DNA from: Amblyomma americanum
Taxonomy: Eukaryota > Arthropoda > Arachnida > Ixodida > Ixodidae
Direction: 5' to 3'
DNA: 64,000 nt
Assembly (NCBI RefSeq): GCF_052857255.1
Contig: NC_135505.1
Location: 57,593,368-57,657,367 of the forward strand
Shown here: piece after piece, positions 32,462 through 44,489 of the stretch
How positions within the stretch are numbered: the first letter of the stretch is position 1
Layout of the letters: each line of letters starts with the position of its first letter
Notes under the pieces: generated by a model
What the model saw: only the letters and a program-made list of their open reading frames with translations
Told to the model about the DNA's origin: nothing
Databases searched by the model: none
Position numbers and translations under genes: made by a program

Positions 32462-33721
32462 TTATCCGGGAAGGTGAGCCGCTTGTGCATATGTACGCTG
32501 GTGAGGAGACGTAGGGTGAGCAGCGGGCTCAGATAAAGGAAGTTCAGGGAAGTCGTTGTCGTCACATGCGAGAGCTGCAAAGCGATTACTTGTAGGAACA
32601 TCCATTTTTGGAGGCGACTTGTGAAACTTCTTTGCTTGCTTCTTCTTTGGACAAGCGGGGGAGCGAATTTCATGGTCCGGCGATTTGCACAGGGCACAAA
32701 GAACTGTTAGTTCATGCATGTCGGCCACAGCTGCTGGATTAGGGCAGCTATTTTGCATATGTCCTTCTTTGTGGCAGTGATAACAAAAAATACGACGTGG
32801 TCGGAAGGGCTGTGGTTTGACGAGCGCACCGTAGTAGGTAAGGTACTTCGGGAGAGTCAACAGGCCTTGCAGGATGAGCAGGTATGAGCCCCGGCGACCC
32901 ATAGGCCGTGCTTGCAGTACAACGTGAGTTTGGCAGCGAATATTTGAGCGCACCCCCTCGGGAGGGCTCGTGCTGTCGACATGATAAACCATGCAGCGGA
33001 GTGTGTCAGGACCAGATGCAAAATATATTTGCACTGGGACATGCTTGCTGTCATCCAGGGGGATCCGCGTAACTGCGCAAAGTTTCTGGGCGTCCAACAA
33101 GGATGACAAGTTTACCGTGATGGTGTTCGATGGGCGATGGACGACAAACCCGCAGTAGTTCGAAGAGCCAAGAGCGTGGTCAATTGTGGCTTGAACATTC
33201 CGGGCAGGGATGGCACTCATAGCAAAGCGCAATGTAGGCTTGATGGTAACGCGGAACGAGTTCGCAGCAGGCGGAAGAGAGCCTTGACTCACGGGAGGCA
33301 TCTGTGGAGGAAGCTAAGACGCTGTTGACGGCCCTTGGTGGGAATACTGAACTGGCGCGACGGGCACAGTTTCTTGAGGGAGTGCCACGGGCACGGAGGC
33401 GGTGGAGCAGTCCATGTCACAGGCCAAAGTCGTAGCATCGGAAGACGGCGCAGGCTGGAGGCCCAGAGGCGCTGACGATTGCGTGGACGTGGAGGCTGCG
33501 TCAGGTGGCAACACAGCGGGCAACCGCGTAGCTGTCGTCGACAACGCAGAATCCATACAGACGCGTAGCGCGGCCTTGCTCGGCAGCGCCGAGCTAAGCC
33601 TAGCTTGCCCCTGAGGGTTCCGGTTGGATTTTCTCACTTGAGAATGCGCCCACCTTGCCGGGAATTTCTCCGCAGGGGCGTCGTCAGCATTTCGTCTCAC
33701 GGAGGGCACTGTCCGACCCAC
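32462..33721 (-). pseudogene. I-type LINE ORF1, gag-like with CCHC zinc knuckles (one in-frame stop)
   Basis: A 420-codon frame from an ATG at 33,721 is interrupted only by one TAG near 33,314. The N-terminal third is Pro/Ala/Ser-rich and likely disordered. The middle (FRVTIKPTLRFAMSAIPARN and on) is the RNA-binding region. Then come IFCYHCHKEGHMQNSC (CX2CX4HX4C) and LCALCKSPDHEIRSPAC (a second, variant knuckle), followed by a Lys-rich KKKQAKKFHKSPPKM stretch. The protein would package element RNA in the cytoplasm. Confidence 0.85.
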
Positions 33722-33817
33722 GCCACACGCGAGAAGACAGCGAAAAGCGAAAACACAGACCTAGAAGCAGACACGTAGCCACCCACTAGGTCTTCGTCTT
33801 CTTCCCACAGTTGTTTT

Positions 33818-35323
33818 CCATCACGTGACCTTTCTCTGCAATTCAACATTGCAAATTAATATGCACGAATCGCCGCCATTTATTTGTCTACAACAGTTAA
33901 TTACGAATATATTAATTTTGTTTCCTTTTGTGAAAGTCACTAAATAGCAGTTATGCCCGTGTTCCGCAGAAGAATGTGCTGTGACAGCGCGAAAGAATTT
34001 CTGCTGCACTTTGTGCTTACTGCTCTTGAGGCAGCCGAGAAGTAATGGTTCCTAGCTGATACTGCGACTAATAGCTACAAATGAAACCGCTTAATATTAC
34101 ATTGTATTTGCTATATTTCTGTCAGAAGTTCACAAAGTACTACCACGAGAAGACCAGCCAATATTGCGGCATAGCCTGTTCAGACTCAAGGCTCCAATGA
34201 AGCCCTAGCCTGGCAACATCCAGAAGGTTACAGGGCGAGGAGCGTTTCAGACTCAGAAAGAGTGTGAAAAATTGGGGCTATGTCCTCCTCGTTGCTAATG
34301 CCACTTTATGCCATTGCTCTATGCGCGAAGAGCAGTGCGACTACTCAGGCGCTTTATTTTATAAAATGTTTGCACATTCATACATAGGAATGAAAAAGAC
34401 GAAGGCTCCTTTTGAAGAAGCGTTCCTTAAGCTTTTTGTTTTTTTCCCTTAGGCTTGGTAGTACCTTTCCATCTAGTGGCTGGGGTAATAAGTGCTAGGG
34501 ATGAGCGATCGGAAACGCCGGCTAAAGCTATTGTATTGTGATAAGGTCAACAGCGCCACGTGAGGGCTGGTGAGCTCAAATGAAAGCTTTACTGAAGAAA
34601 AACTATTACAGTTTGATAACTGAATTATCTGCAATAAGTGCACGATAAGAAACAATAAGTATTTTGAAGGTCTTCCTCTTAGCAGGCTCTAAGAAAAATC
34701 TTTTTGTACAGGCGCATTATTCAAAACTTTTACGGAAAATCAAAAAGAACTCCAAACTGCTTGGTGTCGGTGCCCCAGCACAAATATTAATTAAGGAAAA
34801 CACACGGTATGCTTTTCTTTCTCAGTTTCATTATCGTCAAGCACTCGTACACCGAAAAAATCTTTACAAGCCAAGCAGCTGGGAAACTTGAATGCGTTTA
34901 GGCGTTCTTGTTGACAGCAAATGGCAGTTAAGGCAGTCACCGCCGAGTAACTTCTCTGGTGGGGGAAGGAGAACTATTCTAGATAGCAGCTACGGTTCGC
35001 TGCTGGACATTGAGTCGGTACAAGTTGTGAAAGGCCGTTTCCCACGATTTTCCTCCATGTCCTAACTACTCGGGATGCACTTGATAGCAACCATACTCGT
35101 TCGCACCAGTAATCATTAATTATATAATTAGATGATGTTTATGGCGCCACTTTTTGTGTTTTACGGAATCTAATACTGCGAAGTTTCTGTGGAAACTAAG
35201 GCTTCTACACAGCTAAGTGCGTCATTCACGGTTATAAAGTTTTAATACTTTGGTCAAAATAAATGGGTAAGCACAATTGTTCATTTCGTGAACGCTTGTA
35301 TGGATGGTTCCAAAAGGGGTAGT
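33818..35323. other. Non-coding part of duplication copy A
   Basis: This pairs with about 45,775-47,231 of copy B. Frames are not conserved between copies (for example 34,264-34,452 and 46,190-46,459 are in different frames relative to the alignment), which argues against coding function. Confidence 0.6.
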
Positions 35324-35442
35324 GATCTATATTGCTACGGATAATGTCCGCTGGGTGCGCGCTATACGCTCGGTGTTCGCTGTCATCTGTGCCCTGCGCT
35401 CCGGTCGTCCTTGCGCCTGCCTAGACTTCGGGCTACGTAACA
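35324..35442 (+). repeat. 5' LTR remnant of the duplicated gypsy element, copy A
   Basis: Begins TGATCTATATTGCTACGG and ends CTACGTAACA; matches 47,232-47,351 in copy B and, in its second half, 52,345-52,443. About 119 bp, very short for a gypsy LTR. Confidence 0.6.
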
Positions 35443-35567
35443 TCTTTGGTCGAGGTGTCGGGTGGACGACCTCCGCGCCACACAGCTTCGAAGCGGTCGT
35501 AAGGCCGTGCCTACTACCATCATGGCTCAAGCCGGCAAGTCACAAAGCACACTTTCCGCTTACATTG

Positions 35568-36680
35568 TGGTCATGGCTCCTCCCCGTGACCCCCATACAT
35601 TTTCTGGGAAAGGTAGCTACGATGCCGCGGACTGGCACAGCCTATATGAACGAGTGCCTATAAAATGTGGAATCCCACCATGATGCTAACGAATGCAATT
35701 TTCTATCTAAGCGGCACGGCCCAGGTCTGGTACCAAACGGACGAACACGAACTGTCGAGCTTTGACACTTTTAAAGAAAAGTACCGTACTCTTTTTTAAA
35801 AACCCGATGACCGGAAGCCCACCGCGAAAAAGCAGTTTGCGCCGCGCGCCCATTCGTCAAAAAATAGCTGTGTCGCATATATGTAAGATGTCTTGGCGCT
35901 TTGCCACAATGTTGGCTTCGGCATGACCGAGTCCGACAATGTGGGCCATGCTCTGAAATGGGTTTCGGATGATGCTTTTAGTTTACTTGTTTGCAAAGAA
36001 TGTACTAAGTTGGAAACAATCATAAAAGGGTGTCGTCGTTTCGAGCAGGTTACAACCCACCGAATTCCAGAGGAGCTCTATCGGTTCCCTAATTCAGCCG
36101 CCTCCTCTTCCTCCGAGAAACAGTAATTACCGGCCCGCACGTCCACCAATATATCCCCGTCGCCGACACTGTCATCCAGACTGTTCGCCGCGAACTGGAA
36201 GCCCTTGCGCTTTCGATGTCCAGTCTACCCGCATGTGATCCATCCGCCGTGTCACTGATTCAGGCCGTCGTGTGTCAGTAACTCGCCAACCTGAACCTCC
36301 ATCAGGCAGTGTACGCCGCCAGAAGCTCGGAAACCTCCCGCAGCTACCACTATCTCTTTTTCGTCGCACCTATTATTCTCTACCTCGTTACCGCAATCCC
36401 AATCAGTTGCGCACGATAGACGACCGCCCCATCTGCTTCCGGTGCTCTCGCATTGGCCACAGTGCCCGCCATTGCCGCAGTTCATGGTCTATCCCTCCAC
36501 ATAGTCTATCCCTCCTTCAATTGTCCCGCCTCCTCCCGCAACTTCTCGCCCCGAGCCCAGTCCGAACCGTCTGAAGCAGCCGTTCGCCCTCAACGCCGAT
36601 TCTCCCGCTCTCTGTCGCCGCCAGGCACAGCTCCCGACAGGCACAGCTCAATAGCCGATTCCATTTGGAAAAGTAATTGA
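35568..36680 (+). pseudogene. gag: Gypsy gag with zinc knuckle, copy A
   Basis: Frames give MAPPRDPHTFSGKGSYDAAD (gag start), then NAIFYLSGTAQVWYQTDE, MTESDNVGHALKWVSDDAFS with RRFEQVTTHRIPEE (gag C-terminal region), and NQLRTIDDRPICFRCSRIGH plus SARHC (CX2CX4HX4C intact, about 36,428-36,477). The P-I-C-F-R-C-x-x-x-G-H knuckle is better kept here than in copy B. Multiple frameshifts; the whole aligns with 47,480-48,560. Confidence 0.8.
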
Positions 36681-36719
36681 TGCAGCTCGCGGAGGTGACG
36701 CTTCATCAACGACACGGAT

Positions 36720-37440
36720 CACATATCCTCTTTTGACCAGACGACCGCAAGTTCTGGACGTCACTATCGACCATTTTCCTGCGCGCGCCGTGATTGACAC
36801 CTGTGCTGATGAATCAGTGATGAGTTCTGCCCTCCGCCATCATCTCCGCAAAGGCCTCACGCTTCCACGTCCCGTGTGCGTGTCGCGGATGGCGGCAAGC
36901 CTGCTGTAGACGGTATGTGTGCCGCGCGCTTTACTATTGCCGTAGAGAGTATACAGGTTCAATTCACCGTGCTGACCACCTGTGCACGAGACCTTATGCT
37001 CGTTTGGGGCTTTTTGACTCACCATTTCGCCCTCATCGACTGCTTGCAGGGCGTCCTAAATCTTGAACTTCCACTGCTGGATTTGAACCAAGTCGATGTA
37101 TCCCTGCGACAATTCAGTATCGAATAATATTGCCTGTCAGCCCACACTGCCTCTTTCGTCCCACTGACCCCATCCAACACTGTTTTCGGTTTCGACTACT
37201 TCGTTACGCCCAATCTGGACATCCTGCTGACCAGTAATGTTGCGCTACCTCATACCATCGTCACCGTGCGCGCCAACGCCCTCTCTCTGCCTTTGATGAA
37301 CTGCGACATCTCTTCTCAAGTGCTCCCGTTCGGCATCTTTGTGGCTACGTTGTCCCCTGTCGCTCCTTCCCACGTCGCTAAGATGGCCGTCACCTCTGTT
37401 GAAGACCCCACCGCCGTGCTCTAGCAGTCTAAACCGTCGA
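36720..37440 (+). pseudogene. pro: Gypsy protease region, copy A
   Basis: The plus strand reads DVTIDHFPARAVIDTCADES followed by VMSS, the retropepsin active-site strand with D-T-G changed to D-T-C (about 36,790-36,810). Then come IQVQFTVLTTCARDLMLVWG with FLTHHFALIDC, the usual L-x-L-G-x-D-F-L position with the catalytic-domain Gly altered. Copy B has the same D-T-C, so the change predates the duplication. The frame breaks several times. Confidence 0.75.
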
Positions 37441-37855
37441 CAGACGCCATCATGACCATGATGGCCACCGACCTTCGTCCCGACCAAACTTCACAGCTTC
37501 GTGCCCTTCATTAATCGTTTTCGGATATTTTCTATGTGAACAACACCGCGCTGTGCCAAAATCTAGCTGTCAGGCACCGCATTGACCCCGGAGATGCTCC
37601 TCTGATCCGGCGCCGTCTCTACCAGGTCTCTCACGCCGGACGTCAGAGTTTCAAAGCGGAAGTTGCTTAAATGCCCGCAAAAAACATTATCGGACCCTAA
37701 CACAGTTCCTGGGCCTCACAAGTCGCACTTGTCCAGAAAATGGATGGCTCCTGGCGTGTTTACATTGATTATCGCCACTTGAATAAAATCAGTAAAAAGG
37801 ACGCGAACTCCTGCCGCCTATCGATGACGCACTTCAAGAACGCTGCATTCAAGGC
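37440..37855 (+). pseudogene. pol: Gypsy reverse transcriptase start, copy A (truncated)
   Basis: Segments matching copy B in order: MATDLRPDQTSQLRALH, AVRHRIDPGDAPLIRRRLYQ, KNIIGP..HSSWASQVALVQ, KMDGSWRVYIDYRHLNKISK. The sequence leaves RT just after this motif and passes into non-element DNA equivalent to 52,620 in copy B. About 4.8 kb of pol and the 3' LTR are deleted relative to copy B. Confidence 0.8.
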
Positions 37856-38009
37856 TCAGAATAAAATTAGCAAAAATGAAATTGAATTGAACCATCTACA
37901 GGAGGGAATGTCAAGATAAAGGAATGTCTGCAAATGATTGATAAATATTCTGTTGATTTCAAAAGAAAAAATGTATTCGCTTGCCAAGCGAAAACAATTT
38001 CCAAGGGAA

Positions 38010-38615
38010 ATATTGCCAAGCATGCAGCATTTAGATTGTGTCAATAGCCTAAGAGAGTTCAGATCCTTGACACTACTGAGCCCTAGCAACAAATACTGTT
38101 CTCTGCCCAAAAGGGTATGTGACGTCGGTCATCGATCCATTTCTGGGCAGTACAGAATGCATAATTGTGTTCACTTTGTTCTTTTGTTGCCAGTTTTTGC
38201 GATCTAAGTGGCTTTTATTCATTTAAGATGAACAAGAAAGGAGAGGTTGGTGCTGCATAGCTTCTCCGGCTTCTCCTTTCCACCAATTCTTAGAAACCAC
38301 TTGGTTTTACGACATACAGTTCAACATGACATAACATGAACACAAACAGTACACAACATATAAAACAATGCCCGAGCGTCAGAAGAAGTAGCATTAATGA
38401 GCAAACATAAAAGATGTTAAGGTTAACAGAACCGTACAAAATAAAATACACATAAGAGATGAATAAACAAGAACACAGAAGAACAAAAATAGGCGTATTC
38501 GCAGTACACACAGTAAAAGCAAGTAACAACGATATTAAGAATTCACTCACAGAGAGATAAGATCTCTGTGCTGGACTAATCTAATTCTACTAGTGTTTCA
38601 GAAAGAATTGCTCGG
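38010..38615 (-). other. Segment present only in copy A, probable LINE 3' end
   Basis: Copy B passes directly from the equivalent of 38,005 to 38,620, so these 600 bases were inserted in A or lost from B. The part at about 38,215-38,290 (AAGATGAACAAGAAAGGAGA, TTCTCCGGCTTCTCC) resembles a minus-strand LINE 3' UTR. An 86-codon minus frame is hydrophobic and motif-free. Confidence 0.4.
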
Positions 38616-38689
38616 TCCTCAATGAATGATATAAACACCACAACTTCTCGCTTTTGCAGAGCACAAGTCGGATATGGCCTTATTAGCTT

Positions 38690-39300
38690 TTGTAGACTTA
38701 ACGGTCTTTTATCAAGGGCGCTCAAGTCTCCAGTCGCGACCTGAAGTTGTCGTGCACTAGGAGATCCAAGAAAAGGCGAGAGATATACTCATTTTCTTGG
38801 CAACACGCACACCGTACACTCTTTGCGCGGCCAGTTTTGTGAACAAAGTGCTGCGTGTAAGTCGTTCCTAAACGCATGCGGTGAAGGAGCGTTTCAAGTC
38901 TTCTGCTGATAGATAATGGAAGATCAAACCGCAGCAACGGATCGATGAAATGCAGATAAGAACTTCAATGGTGTGGTTGTAACAATATCTTTTGTTGATT
39001 TCATAAAGCATAGACTTCAAGGAACGGTGCAATGCGCCTCTCGGTAAAGGAAGTCCAGATGAGAGGGCGGCGGAGTGTGCTTGCGTAGCGGCTGCATCCG
39101 CTTTGCTGTTTCCAGGAAGGAAGCCTTGTCCGGGTGTCCATTAGAGAAATATACTATACTGATTTTTGGTATCGTTGGAAAATTTATTAAGTACTTCGTA
39201 TATCCAGTCTAGCTTTCCATGGTAAGAAATGAGCGCTGACAAGAAATTTCAGTGCGCACTGGGAGTAGCCAAAGATCATCACCATAAGCGGGTCTCACAC
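38690..39300 (-). pseudogene. LINE RNase H and C-terminal tail, copy A
   Basis: The minus strand gives W-T-P-G-Q-G-F-L-P-G-N-S-K-A-D-A-A-A (RNase H histidine-region motif, with H changed), then RGALHRSLKSMLYEINK, LLRFDLPLSISRRLETLLHR, MRLGTTYTQHFVHKTGRAKS and CACCQENEYISRLFLDLLVH. The P-x-x-x-S-R-R-x-E-T-x-L-x-R-x-R-x-G-x-x-x-T tail is typical for I/R1-type ORF2 C-termini. It pairs with 52,730-53,400 and therefore predates the duplication. Confidence 0.75.
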
Positions 39301-39871
39301 CGATGAGGGCTACCAGAGAGAAAAATAAATGGGGCTAATCTTAGCAACCGTTGATTCTGTCGTGTGAGTCAATTCACATGTCCGGCGCTCATTCAAGTGC
39401 GGAGTCATAAATGCGGACGATTATGAATTTTCAAGACTGAAACAGTCAGTATATAGATTAGTGTAACCGAGATACCGAATGTCTATCCGGTAAAGTGCTA
39501 ACTGCTTACATCAGAATGTGTATCTGGTAAAGTGCTAACTGCTTATATCATCATGTATTGCTTGCTAATTATTCCTTTGACAAATGACTGTAATGTTCTG
39601 GTAACTAAAACGACGGGAGATTTTCTGGGTCTTGTTTCCAAAAATTCACTTTAAAGAAACTTTAACGAAACCATTGAATTTGCACGATATGTTGGTCGAA
39701 AGTGAAAAATGAACAATATAAGGAAGGTGCTGTTCCCGCTGACACAAATTTCTTTGTTCTTAACACGGCTCTCTCGCTCGTTGTTCCGCCCCTACAACTC
39801 GGCGCCTGTTCGCCATTGTAATTGTGTTGCAAACAAACATCTATAGCCCCGAAGGAACCGCGCTTGCTGTG

Positions 39872-40057
39872 TCAAACATGAAGAATTCTGCTAGTTGCAG
39901 TGGATGTATGTTCGGAAAATAGAGCACGAATAATACAAAAGCAAGCCTCGCATGTGGGAGCTTTGTCTTCCTCCTCGTATCTTTCGGGATGTGTTCGCCA
40001 AGCATGCAGTGATAGGTATGGTGCGCAGTCATAGATTTGTGATGCCATATTTTTCAT
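39872..40057 (-). CDS. Small ORF preserved in both duplication copies (copy A)
   Basis: A 61-codon minus-strand frame with YDCAPYLSLHAWRTH and EACFCIIRALFSEH. Copy B (within 57,160-56,861) has the same frame, with no indel or stop across the shared 61 codons and about three-quarters of residues identical, several changes being conservative (R/K, Q/K, V/I, T/S). Indels are common in surrounding duplicated DNA. I do not recognise a family; it may be a transposon fragment read in a non-coding frame. Confidence 0.22.
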   Translation of the reverse strand: MKNMASQIYDCAPYLSLHAWRTHPERYEEEDKAPTCEACFCIIRALFSEHTSTATSRILHV

Positions 40058-40619
40058 TTGTGTTACCTTGAGGGACGATATTAAATTTTCCGCACGGCAG
40101 ATGAGCCGTAACAGGCACTCACTATTATGCCAAATTGTTCACGTATCTTTTACCTCAAAATCTTCAAAACAACTAGGCCTCACAAGTTGGTAGATGTGAA
40201 GTAATAAACTCTTTTTAGTGAAGCGCTGCGCTTGAAACCACAAAAACCAGACAACTTTGAAACAAAATGTAATTATGCATAGAGAAAATAAAACAAATAT
40301 TGGTACTAAAAGCAACTAACTACAGAAAGAAAATGCAAGCTGCTTGCAAGCCTACTGATGAAGGCAGTGCCGAGACTTCTTGCGAGAGGTTGCACGATGT
40401 TTCGCGGAGAGGTTCGGTAAGTTGCGCTAGTTTCGCATTCCGCCCACAAAGCCTTGCGACGTTATGGGATATTTGTAATGCTAAGCGCTTAATGCTGTGT
40501 AAACATGCACACCGCTAATAATTACAAATTCAAATAAAGGGTCACTGTGTCAGAAACTGATTTTAAAAGCGAAGCTCTTTCTCGTCCATCTGTGGTTTAG
40601 TGACTGGGATAATGGCGTA

Positions 40620-42115
40620 AACACATCGTGGTTAATGGACATCTTCATCTCAGTGCTGAAGTGCGTCTTCGTGCTGCTGATCCACTTCCAGAGTCTGCGT
40701 CTTCTGGCCTACCGTCAACTCCCGAAGAGACCATTCTGAAAGAGAAGGATTTGGACTGGTTTTGCCCCTTTCGATATAGGTGCCATGTCTGTGTAGGCTG
40801 ATGGCCATGGCTATGTCTTCAACGGGCACAGACCCGATAATCTCGTGTGCCAGTTTGCCGGATGTGAACGCGCCGCTAAAGACTCTTTGGGAAAACGGTA
40901 TCAAGATTATCCTTGTGGGGCTGGTCTCTGTTGGCCATGGTGTAATTGAAGTCACAAACTCTCGTATGATCGAGTAACAGCTGAAGGCTGCGACCAGCCA
41001 ATACCTCGAGATTTCTGAAGTGCGGCCATTTGGCAAAAGAATAATTGTGTGCCAATCGGCTGACTTGGATTGTGTTGAACTCTTGTTGAAGTGCACATAT
41101 TTCGCGCCACTCCCAGTGAAAGTGTTTATTCTTGACAAACTTGCCTGCGTAAAAGGAATAATTCGCGGTGTGGATCCCTCCGTAACGCCAGGAGAAATCC
41201 TTGGACTTCCATGCTGCCGGTGTGGCATCCTCTCAGTTTACTGCTGTTACAGAGAGGCTGTAGGCTCCAGTATACAAACTGAATCAGTTGGTATACTGGT
41301 AAGTTGCAACTATTGCAGGGTCCTCTTGCCCACGTGAGATCAAACTTTGGCCTGTAGTATACAGTGCTGACCCATTGCAGCCCCGCCCATAACAGTGTAG
41401 AAATTGCTAGCTGTTTTTTTCACACTGCCAAATCTTGCAAATCTGCAACACGCTGCCGCGTTAGCGGCGGTGATCATGCATCCGATGTTTGCACTTATGC
41501 GTCGTTTAGCTGCGGCCTTGGCCTGTCTGGTCAGACAGCTGACAATGCCACCTACCTGAAGCGTGCCGATGAACAGTGTCTTGGACATTATTCAGCGTGA
41601 CAGGCGCTCGCACGCGGATGCTTATGCCCTACTTGACAGAATACGGAACTCGTTCGCAAACATTGCCCGCATGGCCGCTACTGATGAGGAGGCAAGCTTG
41701 ACAAAGTCGGGTGTGTATGCGGTGGAGATGGCTGGTGTACTTGGCCATATGATTAGTACATTCAGCGATGCGTTGTCACAAGCCATTTCCACGTAGACTT
41801 CTTCATGCAATCGAGGTATCCTATCCTTGCCTACCTCTCCTCGTTCCCATGCAACTGCAGATAACATTAAACCAACGCCCTCTTCTGCCTCTACGCCTGT
41901 GAGTGTAAAGGACGCGCAGCCAGTTTCTCTCCCTAACGCTTGTCAGCTATATGTTGAAATGACATCTTCTCAGAAGCATCGTGCTTCCTCTTCTCCTAAA
42001 TCTGACCATCCGCATGTCAAGACCTTAGAAAGGTTCGCCAGAAATTTCAAAGAAATCAGCTGTGCTGCAAGAGGCTGTTTCTGCCTTATTTTTAAAGCAG
42101 TTATCATGGCGTGAA
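40620..42115 (+). pseudogene. LINE ORF1 with zinc knuckles, copy A
   Basis: Frames in order: MAMSSTGTDPIISCASLPDV with LWENGIKIILVGL, LEISEVRPFGKRIIV, KVFILDKLACVKGIIRGVDP (an RRM-like ORF1 region), then in another frame a CCHC-rich part reading HTAKSCKSATRCRVSGGDHA and SDVCTYASFSCGL (two to three decayed knuckles), and finally ADAYALLDRIRNSFANIARM and QLYVEMTSSQKHRASSSPKS. Stops and shifts abound. The first 700 bases are repeated at 57,600-58,318 in copy B. Confidence 0.7.
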
Positions 42116-44340
42116 TATGTGCACTCCGCCGCAATTGTCGCTCTATTTCATCTTTCCACGACTTACAGCAAGGTATTTTTAAACTTACTCCAGACATTAT
42201 TTTACTACAGGAATCATGCTCCTTTCAAAATTAAAAATTAGTGTTATTTTAGAACTGATCACCCGAGCGGCAGGGGTGGGGACTGTTTAACAATAATTTC
42301 AGCGGTACTGTTTCATTGTGCTGAAGTGTGCGATAAATTTATGCGACCTAAGTGCGAGATACTTGCAGTTGATATCCTTGTTCCGTAGTCGGCGCCTATT
42401 ACAGTGTCAAATATCTAGTTCCCAAGAGATGTCCGTAGACGGATGGGATGGATGCTTTACTGCGCATTCACAAAAATGCAGGTCTGGCTAGAGGCGTCAA
42501 TTCGTCACCATGCTATATGGGGTTTAAGAACAGACTATCGCGGGCCTTTGCTTTCCTCTTGGTTGTCCGCAATATATGTGCGCTATTAAAACAGTCGCGA
42601 CATAGCTTACATGAGAGCAAATTCTCATTCAGGTATTGATTTAACGTCATCTGTTAATAGTATTGTAGTATCTTCTTGGTCGACAATTGACTACGGCACG
42701 TCAAGTGACGTCTACCCCATCGCTTTCACCATTGCATGTAGTCCGCTTATGGCGACCAGTTCCGCACAAAAATTTGTCAGAATTACACTGTTCAAGAAAA
42801 TTGCCGGTCAGCCCTTCTCGACTGTTGTCCTCGAAGATAAGTCTGACCTGGGTGATCAAGTATTGACTTCCGTTTAAGACGCCACTTCGCGATCAATCTT
42901 TAGAGATGTTAAAAATAACACTCCTTCGAGCTGGTGGAATGGAGAATAGAAAAATCCTATCGGGGTGTGTGTGTGGGGGGGGGGGGGGGGGGGGGAGAAA
43001 TGCTGCATGGAAGAGCCTAGCGCATAACCAGTGCACAAAGGCCTGGGTAAATATCAGATTCTTCACAGATTCTTTTAAAAGTAGGATATCTAAGGCTAAT
43101 GTTGAATACAGTGCAAATCTGAACACCTATCTGTCTAACCCAGTCAGTCGGAAGTCTCTCTATAGACACATGAAACGTACTACCGGGCTGCCCTCCTCTC
43201 ATATCACTCAGTCCACAGCATTGCCCCTTCTTCAAGAAAAACATCAACTGCAGGCCATAGCTCATGGCCTTGCTGCGCGTTTTCTTGCTCGCACTACCTT
43301 TCCTTCAACTCAATTTAATTTAGGTGCAGACTTCACTTAGGTCTCTGTATCTGAATTAGTGTGTGTAGTTATTTTTTTGGACTTTGAGAAAACGAAATGG
43401 TGCAGTAAATGACTCACATCTCGGTGGACACCCGAATTGAGCCGTGAGAGAAGGGAAGATGGTGGGAGTAAATGATAGGAAGAGAGAAAGAGGTCGTTGT
43501 TGATTGCCTTCAGTCTGCTGCTCCTGGGATTGATGGACTAAGAGTTGGCATGCTGAAAGTACTAATGAAAGATTTTGCCCCGGAATTTTGCAGATTGTGA
43601 AAATAAAAACAGCGAAAATATTTTATTGCTAAAAAACCAGGAAAATGGTTTCGATCTCAACAATATTCGGCCAATTTTTCTTACTTAAACTTCGGTCACG
43701 TTTGAGGAAGAGGTGTCTTGAGCCGCCTCAAGAATAATGTTCTGAACCTTCAAAGCTTTAGCGAGGCCCACATTGGCTCTAAAGTGAGTGTTCGATTTTG
43801 ACCGCGCACATAGATTTAGAGAGGCGTACTAGGGTTGCCATGAGAGAAAAAGAGGTATCAGCTTTGGTTAATGAAATCCAAAGTCTGACGAAAACTCGTC
43901 TGGTCGGGTAGAACATTCATGTACTTTCATGGTTACTTCTGATGTTGCAAAGGCGTATGACCGCCTTGAACGCGGCATTCTGCTTGAAATACTAGCTTTT
44001 GTACAACCTCCTTCGCACATCTTCGCTTTGAGAAGATAGGTCTGGAGGATTAGCTCATTCTTTTGCGCTAAGGGCACTTTAAATTTTAACATATACACCC
44101 TCTCTAGAGGTGCCCCACAAGGATCCGTTGTTTCGCCGTTTTTCTTCAAAATACTAATGCGTGATATCCCTATTCACCCAGACATCAAAATTCATGTGTA
44201 TGCGGATGATATAAATTTTTTTCGTTTCTCCTAAATATCTTCATATCCCACACTAATTGTTGCAAAATTATTTAAATGCTCTGGAATTTTGCTGGACACC
44301 CTAAAGTTAACTTTTAATGTGAACAAGTAATGAAATTAGT
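42116..44340 (+). pseudogene. LINE ORF2: endonuclease and reverse transcriptase, copy A, truncated at the duplication junction
   Basis: Endonuclease pieces include AGLARGVNSSPCYMGF and VVSSWSTIDYGTSSDVYPIA (S-D-x-Y-P-I with His lost). A 21-base G run interrupts at 42,975-42,995. RT pieces: SLYRHMKRTTGLPSSH, a D-G-L-R-V-G-M-L-K region, GNGFDLNNIRP-type palm entry (about 43,635-43,680), FYSL..LSRGAPQGSVVSPFFF (motif B, G-x-P-Q-G-S intact) and IKIHVYADDINFFRFS (catalytic YADD, about 44,189-44,225). It stops near 44,340-44,480 where copy B starts; the RNase H end survives at 58,320. Confidence 0.8.
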
Positions 44341-44489
44341 GCTTGAGCACTATTATTCCCGATCATTCTACAGTTTTAAACAGTCCACTGTTTTGCAAAT
44401 TCTTCCTCCTTGCAGCCATCTGCACCGCACTCGATATATCATATGGATTGATATATTTATGAACTCTGTTTACTGTACTCTCAGATCTT

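Larger units (their letters stand above)
28578..33806 (-). mobile_element. I-type LINE, near full length, inserted in copy A
   Basis: Flanked by an 11-bp target duplication, ACAGTTGCTTT (28,567-28,577) and ACAGTTGTTTT (33,807-33,817), with a poly-A tail (T run 28,575-28,581 on plus). Copy B has the uninterrupted site at about 45,755-45,775. The 5.2-kb element has a short 5' leader, ORF1 with zinc knuckles, ORF2 with endonuclease, reverse transcriptase and RNase H, and a 3' UTR containing an 11-base homopolymer (28,622-28,632). The RNase H domain places it in the I/R1-type group of non-LTR elements. Several stops make this copy inactive. Confidence 0.92.
27288..44480 (+). repeat. Large direct duplication, copy A
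   Basis: Starting at ATCTTTTGAGATACAAAGCTCA (27,292) the sequence can be followed, with insertions and deletions, through copy B from 44,484. Matching landmarks in order: 27,301/44,494; 28,500/45,690; 33,840/45,800; 34,264/46,240; 35,324/47,232 (LTR); gypsy gag 35,568/47,480; 37,930/52,665; 38,640/52,745 (LINE RNase H relic); 39,300/56,330; 39,870/56,920; 40,300/57,350; 41,000/58,060. By eye the copies mismatch at roughly one base in six to ten, so the event is old. The A/B junction at 44,480 truncates a LINE RT. Confidence 0.9.
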
